The notes under the pieces are model-generated. The model did not search any database. It was not told where the DNA came from and was given only the letters and a program-made list of their open reading frames with translations. The translations under genes were made by a program, and so were the position numbers. From assembly GCF_033115175.1 (NCBI RefSeq), contig NC_084829.1, positions 132,900,996 through 132,964,995 on the forward strand: DNA of 64,000 nucleotides, read 5' to 3'. This stretch comes from Lepus europaeus. Its lineage: Eukaryota; Chordata; Mammalia; Lagomorpha; Leporidae. Shown piece after piece: positions 60,101 to 64,000 of this stretch (position 1 is the stretch's first letter; every line of letters starts with the position of its first letter).

Positions 60101-60301
60101 CTGCTTAATCGCACTCTCCAGAATATCTATATTCTTGTTCATGAGGAGCAAGGCATCGTCTTGAGAAACAGGCGTTTCTGTTTTCTTTGGCAAAATGACG
60201 GCATGTTCATACACTGCAGCTACAAAAGTGTCCAGAGCACCGACGCGCAGGCTGATCAGGGCAAAAACTGCCACATGGGTTGGAAAAGAGGAAGTGATCA
60301 T
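47941..60301 (-). CDS. VNN2: VNN2, vanin 2 (GPH80), complete seven-exon gene
   Basis: GPI-anchored pantetheinase; in human it is found on neutrophils and linked to their adhesion and migration. Coding exons: 60301..60089, 59966..59836, 58082..57890, 55292..55004, 53512..53139, 52253..52083, 48132..47941, joining to 1563 nt (520 aa plus stop), the human length. All introns are GT-AG. Start: ATG at 60301..60299 ([20 protein letters not shown]), giving a normal signal peptide. Triad: Glu80 in TPEDALYGW, Lys179 in RYHK, Cys211 in GIFTCFDIL. The base domain includes the VNN2-specific [14 protein letters not shown] and [20 protein letters not shown]. The C-terminus is [20 protein letters not shown] plus a short end, a small-residue site followed by a hydrophobic segment, as for GPI attachment. 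Exon 1 ends in Lys and exon 2 starts with Asn where the paralogues have Gln-Gly. Nothing is broken. Confidence 0.97.
48898..49190 (+). mobile_element. Old C-type SINE, + (VNN2 intron 6)
   Basis: CAGGCCACCACTTAAGACAC, TGGGAGTCAGGAAGTGATAG, CT run and AAATAAATAAAAATTTTTG tail. Confidence 0.8.
49605..49795 (+). mobile_element. MIR SINE fragment (VNN2 intron 6)
   Basis: MIR-like: CACGTGCGTTATCATATTGG, GACGGTATTCTTTCCTACAG, TTAAGTGACTTTCCTATGC, ACAACTAGTTAGTTGCAGAG. Confidence 0.6.
50165..50420 (+). mobile_element. Old C-type SINE, + (VNN2 intron 6)
   Basis: GGACTGAGATATCTGTGCTG head, GGCAGCCGTAATGGCTCAAA, CTCAAATAGATAAATCAAATTTT tail. Confidence 0.7.
50597..50945 (+). mobile_element. C-repeat SINE, + (VNN2 intron 6)
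   Basis: GGGGCAGGCACTGTGGTGTAG head, CT run 50858-50882, CAAATAAACTAATTTTTAAA tail. Confidence 0.94.
50946..51652. other. VNN2 intron 6, unique part
   Basis: No recognised element; nothing coding. Confidence 0.35.
51663..51973 (-). mobile_element. Old C-type SINE, - (VNN2 intron 6)
   Basis: Flanked by ACATTAAGTT at 51653-51662 and 51974-51983; body GGTCTCCCATGTGGGTGACA to ACCATTAGACCACAATC. Confidence 0.85.
52083..52253 (-). CDS. VNN2: VNN2 coding exon 6
   Basis: 171 nt, 57 codons in phase 0: [48 protein letters not shown]. Acceptor ACTTAG|GT, donor GAA|GTAAGA. Confidence 0.96.
52254..53138. other. VNN2 intron 5
   Basis: Unique AT-rich sequence with a GA microsatellite at 52975-53017. Confidence 0.6.
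52975..53017. repeat. (GA)n microsatellite
   Basis: About 20 GA units in VNN2 intron 5. Confidence 0.95.
53139..53512 (-). CDS. VNN2: VNN2 coding exon 5
   Basis: 374 nt to codon 400: [49 protein letters not shown]. Acceptor TTGCAG|GG, donor CAG|GTAAAC. A GA microsatellite lies 120 bp past the donor. Confidence 0.96.
54012..54287. repeat. Polypyrimidine (TC)-rich satellite with higher-order repeat
   Basis: 275 bp of C and T almost only on the plus strand, in VNN2 intron 4. A unit of about 115 bp ending CCCACCTTTCTTTCTCTCCC occurs twice. Confidence 0.9.
55004..55292 (-). CDS. VNN2: VNN2 coding exon 4
   Basis: 289 nt: [40 protein letters not shown] with Cys211, and [20 protein letters not shown]. 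Acceptor TTATAG|TA, donor ACAG|GTAATG. Confidence 0.96.
55293..56468. other. VNN2 intron 3, unique part
   Basis: No recognised repeat or coding sequence. Confidence 0.35.
56479..56827 (+). mobile_element. C-repeat SINE, + (VNN2 intron 3)
   Basis: Young GC-rich copy. Perfect target duplication ATCATTTGAA at 56469-56478 and 56828-56837. Confidence 0.97.
56850..57198 (+). mobile_element. C-repeat SINE, + (VNN2 intron 3)
   Basis: Perfect 15-bp target duplication GAAAACCATTGGTTT at 56835-56849 and 57199-57213, overlapping the duplication of the SINE on its left. Confidence 0.97.
57214..57889. other. VNN2 intron 3, part next to exon 3
   Basis: AT-rich unique sequence. Confidence 0.35.
57890..58082 (-). 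CDS. VNN2: VNN2 coding exon 3
   Basis: 193 nt: [40 protein letters not shown], then [15 protein letters not shown] ending in the catalytic Lys179. Acceptor TTTTAG|AT, donor AAG|GTAAGA. Confidence 0.96.
58409..58728 (+). mobile_element. C-repeat SINE, + (VNN2 intron 2)
   Basis: GGGGCCAGTGCTGTGACGTAG head to TCAAATAAAAAATGATAATTTT. Confidence 0.94.
58729..59348. other. VNN2 intron 2, unique part
   Basis: No recognised element. Confidence 0.35.
59349..59665 (+). mobile_element. Old C-type SINE, + (VNN2 intron 2)
   Basis: GGGGAAGGCATTTGGCACAG head, CTTCCTGTTACTGCACACAC, AAATAAATAAAACTTAAAAA tail. Confidence 0.82.
59836..59966 (-). CDS. VNN2: VNN2 coding exon 2
   Basis: 131 nt, begins [20 protein letters not shown] (catalytic Glu80) and ends [10 protein letters not shown] across the junction. 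Acceptor GATCAG|AA, donor CACAG|GTACTT. Confidence 0.96.
60089..60301 (-). CDS. VNN2: VNN2 coding exon 1
   Basis: 213 nt, codons 1-71. Signal peptide, then [20 protein letters not shown] and [12 protein letters not shown]. Donor AAG|GTATTT. A TTG two codons upstream is in frame but the ATG is the natural start. Confidence 0.96.
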
Positions 60302-60552
60302 GGCCAAGGTTTACTGATTCCTGAAAGCAAAAGTAGCCTTCATGTGATTTTACAGAGGGAGAAAACATTAGTGAAACATTTGGCTGCCAGCTACTGGGAT
60401 TTTGTTTTTATCGTGTTCTGAACATATTATGCCTGCCCACTTCTGGCGAAAAAAGTACTGCCATTCAATGTATTATCAGAAAGTATCACTATGATTGAGA
60501 TACATGTACTACCGATAAGGTTTAACTTCAAATACCCATAAAATTCACATGT

Positions 60553-60875
60553 AAGGGTGGATGTTTGGTGCAGCAGTTACGATCCCACTTAAGATGCCTG
60601 CATTCCTTATTGGACGGCTGGGGGTTTGAGTTTCAGTTCCACTCTCCACTCCAGCTTCCTGCTAACACACACCCTGGGAGGCAGCCAGTAGAGGCTCAGG
60701 TACTTGGGTTCCAGCCAGCCACGGGAGAGATCTGCACTGAATTCTCAGCTCCTGGCTTTGGCACAGCCCATTTTGTGCTGTTGTACACATTTAGGAGTGA
60801 GCCAGCAGACGGGAGACCTTTTTTCTGTCTGTCTTTCTCTGTCTTGCTAAAGTAAAATAAAATTTTTTAAAAATT
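60553..60875 (+). mobile_element. Old C-type SINE, +, upstream of VNN2
   Basis: GGGTGGATGTTTGGTGCAGC head to AAAGTAAAATAAAATTTTTT. About 250 bp upstream of the VNN2 ATG. Confidence 0.82.
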
Positions 60876-61816
60876 CAAATACAGTACAATTTTATCTTGT
60901 ATTAGAAAGAAAATGGTAACTGTCCAGTGAAACATAAAATCAAAACAAACATTTCACTTATTAAATTAAAAAATTTGGCAACAATATTTTTGCTCTCTTG
61001 AATGACTTTACATCATTTATTTATAGAAGACAAGGTTCAAAAAAATTTTACTGCCAGAACACACCACAGAACAAATTGAGAATTTACCCAAAACAAAGAC
61101 AAAAACAAATTTACCCAAATTGTTAACTCTGACTTACCCACTGCTCTTAAAGAATAAGAATGTGAGCCCCACCAAAGTGGACGGTTGTGTCTGGTGCATT
61201 CACTATTGAAACTTTAGTGCATAAAGCACTGATCCCGCAGCTGCTGTTCCCTAGGCCAGGGGAGAAAGACTTCTGCTTCGGGGTCCCAGGCCTCTGCGCA
61301 CTGAGCTTCCTTCCTTCCTCTCTCTTCCTTTTACAGGGGTAGATGCTCAGAAAACGGAAGTGTCTGGGCCTGCTGACAAGGGAGTCCATCTCTGCTACAA
61401 CAAAATATATAACTTTGCTTTTAGAGGACACAGCTGCACGTTTAAAACACACACGTGCACACACACACACAAATACAGTGTGTGACCGCTGACACTTAGG
61501 ATGTCCATACTCTTTCTTCTCTTCAGTAAAAGTCATTCAAAGGCTTTTAGAGAACATAGAAGAGTAGAAACAAACAAATAAAATTCATTCTGTGCGTTCC
61601 TTCACACCAAGGCTAAAATTCTTGTTAAGGGTGAGATGTAACGGCTTTAACTAAAATCTTCATTGTACTGCATAGAAGTTGCCCTTAAAGGACGAACTTT
61701 TTTTCATTTGTAGAGAACAGAAAACTTAAAAAAAATTCTAGAAAAATGGTCAAGTCCATTAGTGGAAACTATGAAGTTGCTTTACGAACTTTTAGTAGAT
61801 GGTCACTGTGTAATTA
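60876..61816. other. Upstream flank of VNN2
   Basis: Unique sequence. A block at 61138-61400 is more GC-rich and ends on the minus strand in a good splice donor; see findings. A CA repeat lies at 61446-61472. Confidence 0.35.
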
Positions 61817-61859
<43 letters not shown>

Positions 61860-62025
61860 GTAAATAAGCATAGGTATTAGTAGTAGGAAGAGATCACAAA
61901 TGTCTTCAGAGTTTAGTTATAATTATAGTGTATATATATATATATACACTAGATAGATAATGAATATATAAGCATAAGGTATTAGTATAGGAAGAGACCA
62001 CAAAGGTCTTCAGAGTTTAGAGATC
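61817..62025. repeat. (AT)n microsatellites with a duplicated flank
   Basis: AT runs at 61820-61856 and 61930-61947, each followed by a similar block (AAGCATA-GGTATTAGTA...CTTCAGAGTTTAG), so a unit of roughly 110 bp is present twice. Confidence 0.9.
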
Positions 62026-62164
62026 ATGTCATCCAAATGCTACGCAGTACAGAACAGGAATCTGAAACAGAACTGCTTGCAGCAGGGTATCCCACTTCTC
62101 ACTCGTCGTTTCACTTTTCCTCTTATCTATCCCTAAAAAATGATGCGTATGACTGTGCTCTGTT

Positions 62165-62488
62165 GTGTTTTGTTTTTGTTTTTTTGTGGTTTGTTTGAAA
62201 GTCAAAGTTACAGAGGAAGGGGGGAGAGACAGAAGTCTCCCATCCATCCGAGGGTTCACTCCCCAGATGGCCATCTGGGCCAGGCCAAAGCCGGGAGCCA
62301 GGAGCTTCTAACAGGTCTCCCAGGTAGGTGGTAAGAGCCCAAACACTTGCACCATCTTCTGCTGCTTTTCCCAGACCATTAGCAGGGAGCTGGATCAGAA
62401 GTAGAGCAGCCAGGGCCTGAACCGACAGCCATATGGGATGCTGGCATTGCAGGTGGAAGCTTTACCTGATATGCCAAAGGCTGGCCCC
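62165..62488 (-). mobile_element. C-repeat SINE, -
   Basis: Perfect target duplication CTGTGCTCTGTT at 62153-62164 and 62489-62500. Confidence 0.95.
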
Positions 62489-62704
62489 CTGTGCTCTGTT
62501 TTAACATCTGCATCCAAGTGTCTGAACACTTGTGTCTTTCAAGGAAACCAATTCTAAATGACTGCCTTAAGAGGACCACACGTATATTTGCTAAGTAGAC
62601 CAAGTAGCTAAATAAAGCTAAATAAAGAAGTGATGCAGTTGATGCCTTGTGAAAATAATCCACCTTCATGCAATTTAATATCACATTGGCAATACCTCAT
62701 TATC

Positions 62705-63051
62705 TGGCCAGCGCCGCTGCTCACTTGGCTAATCCTCCACCTGCAGCACCAAGCACCCCGGTATCTAGTCCAGGTTGGGGCACCGGATTCTGTCCCGGTT
62801 GCTCCTCTTCCAGTCCAGCTCTCTGCTGTGGCCCAGGAGGGCAATGGAGGATGGCCCAAGTGCTTGGGCCCTGCACCCCATGGGAGACCAGGAGGAAGCA
62901 CCTGGTTCCTGGCTTCGGATTGACGCAGCGCCGGCTGTAGCAGCCATTTAGGGGGTGAACCAATGGAAAAAGGAAGACCTTTCTCTCTGTCTCTCTCTCT
63001 CTCTCACTAACTCTGTCAAAAATAATAATAATAAAAATAAATAAATAATTA
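62705..63051 (+). mobile_element. C-repeat SINE, +
   Basis: Perfect target duplication AATACCTCATTATC at 62691-62704 and 63052-63065. Confidence 0.97.
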
Positions 63052-63089
63052 AATACCTCATTATCACTTTGTTTGAAAGTAGTCAGGTA

Positions 63090-63421
63090 GGGGTCAGCAC
63101 TGTGGCACAGCAGATTAAAGCCCTGGCCTGAAGCGCCGGCATCCCTTATGGACGCCGGTTCTAGTCCCAGCTGCTCCTCTTCTGATCCAGCTCTCTGCTG
63201 TGGCCTAGAAAAGCAGTGGAAGATGGCACAAGTCCTTGGACCCCTGCATCCACGTGGGAGACCTGGAAGAAGCTCCTGGCTCCCGGCTTCGGATTGGCGC
63301 AGCTCTGGCTGTTGCGACCATCTGAGAAGTGAACCAGTGGATGGAAAACCTCTCTCTGTGTCTCTACCTCTCTGTCTCAGCCTTTCAAATAAATAAAATA
63401 AATCTTTAAAAAAAAAAGAAA
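63090..63421 (+). mobile_element. C-repeat SINE, +
   Basis: Target duplication GAAAGTAGTCAGGTA / GAAAGTAGTTAGGTA at 63075-63089 and 63422-63436. Confidence 0.96.
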
Positions 63422-63436
63422 GAAAGTAGTTAGGTA

Positions 63437-64000
63437 ATCAGGGAAAGGGAAGCTCAAAGTCACGACTTTTTGGAAGTAAATGAGACATTTACATTTTATT
63501 GTCCTCAAATGTCTTAGATGTTTTTCTCTGTGGCTGTTAAAGATGGAGATGGTGTCTCTTATTTTTTTTTCCTCTGATATAAAATCAAGATGCCCAAGTA
63601 CCCTTTTTGCTCTTTGGAGGATTTCAGAACTGGCTCACAAACACTGAGATTCTGAATCAGCAGTCAGTAAATGCAGCAGCAATTTAAATATATGGAAATG
63701 TTTGTGATGCAAATAAAAAACATCTGTCACAGAGGTACTTGATGTTGTCTTAAATCTTCAGAAGTAAAAGATCAAATTTCAGGACATAGAACGTCAAGAG
63801 TTTGCATTTTTCATATTTATAAGGGTGATTGATTGAGAAAGTCTTAAATTGTTTAACTCAGTTAAAGACTAAAGGAAGGCTACTTGGTCTCGAGGAACTT
63901 TGATCAAATATAATTCACTTCTAACAAGCCCACTTGCTGACTTGCCATTTTGTGATTAATGAACTTAGCTAAAAGGACAGAAAGCTAAAATCAATTTAAA
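63437..64000. other. Right end, no feature recognised
   Basis: AT-rich unique sequence; no exon of a neighbouring gene seen. Confidence 0.4.

Noticed and set aside
61147-61536. 129-codon frame upstream of VNN2 as a coding gene
   Set aside because: No start context or homology recognised; kept only as a possible exon because of its splice donor.

Overview
The window is nuclear DNA of a lagomorph, most likely rabbit (Oryctolagus cuniculus) or a close leporid. The diagnosis rests on about 48 copies of the lagomorph C-repeat SINE (GC-rich tRNA-like head starting GGGGCCGGCGC, a CT-rich stretch, an AAATAAATAAATCTTT tail) and on rabbit-type L1 3' ends. Splice sites, long introns and nested transposons confirm a vertebrate genome.

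The only host genes I can support are the vanin (pantetheinase) cluster, all on the minus strand, in the same left-to-right order as in human: VNN1, VNN3, VNN2. VNN1 is cut by the left edge: only coding exons 1 and 2 are present (10611-10823, 8711-8841). VNN3 is complete (seven coding exons, 29128 down to 19550) and reads as an intact 501-codon frame. VNN2 is complete (seven coding exons, 60301 down to 47941), 520 codons. The two complete genes share one exon architecture (213, 131, 193, 289/292, 374, 171/174 nt, then a variable last exon), and VNN1 has the same first two exons. VNN3 and VNN2 keep the Glu-Lys-Cys nitrilase-type triad. The products should cleave pantetheine to pantothenate and cysteamine outside the cell; VNN2 ends in a hydrophobic tail as expected for a GPI-anchored protein, and VNN3 lacks one and should be secreted.

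Layout: 1-8.7 kb is VNN1 intron 2, filled with L1, L2 and SINE copies, including a young L1 with an inverted 5' part inserted in an older L1. 8.7-10.9 kb holds VNN1 exons 2 and 1 and a TATA box. 10.9-19.5 kb is the VNN1-VNN3 spacer, with old MaLR-type LTRs, a Tigger/MER2-like DNA transposon split by a SINE, and a SINE-in-SINE-plus-LTR nest at 17.1-18.25 kb. 19.5-29.1 kb is VNN3. 29.1-47.9 kb is the VNN3-VNN2 spacer, with an L2 fragment, two short L1 3' ends, many SINEs and an intronless LIN28B retrocopy at about 41.6-45 kb that still carries let-7-type sites. 47.9-60.3 kb is VNN2. 60.3-64 kb is its upstream flank, with SINEs and AT repeats.

I see no undescribed biological system. The points most worth following up are the open VNN3 frame (the human counterpart is generally regarded as a pseudogene), a SINE with an expanded GGAA repeat only 33 bp from the VNN1 exon 2 acceptor, the LIN28B retrocopy, and several datable insertion nests.
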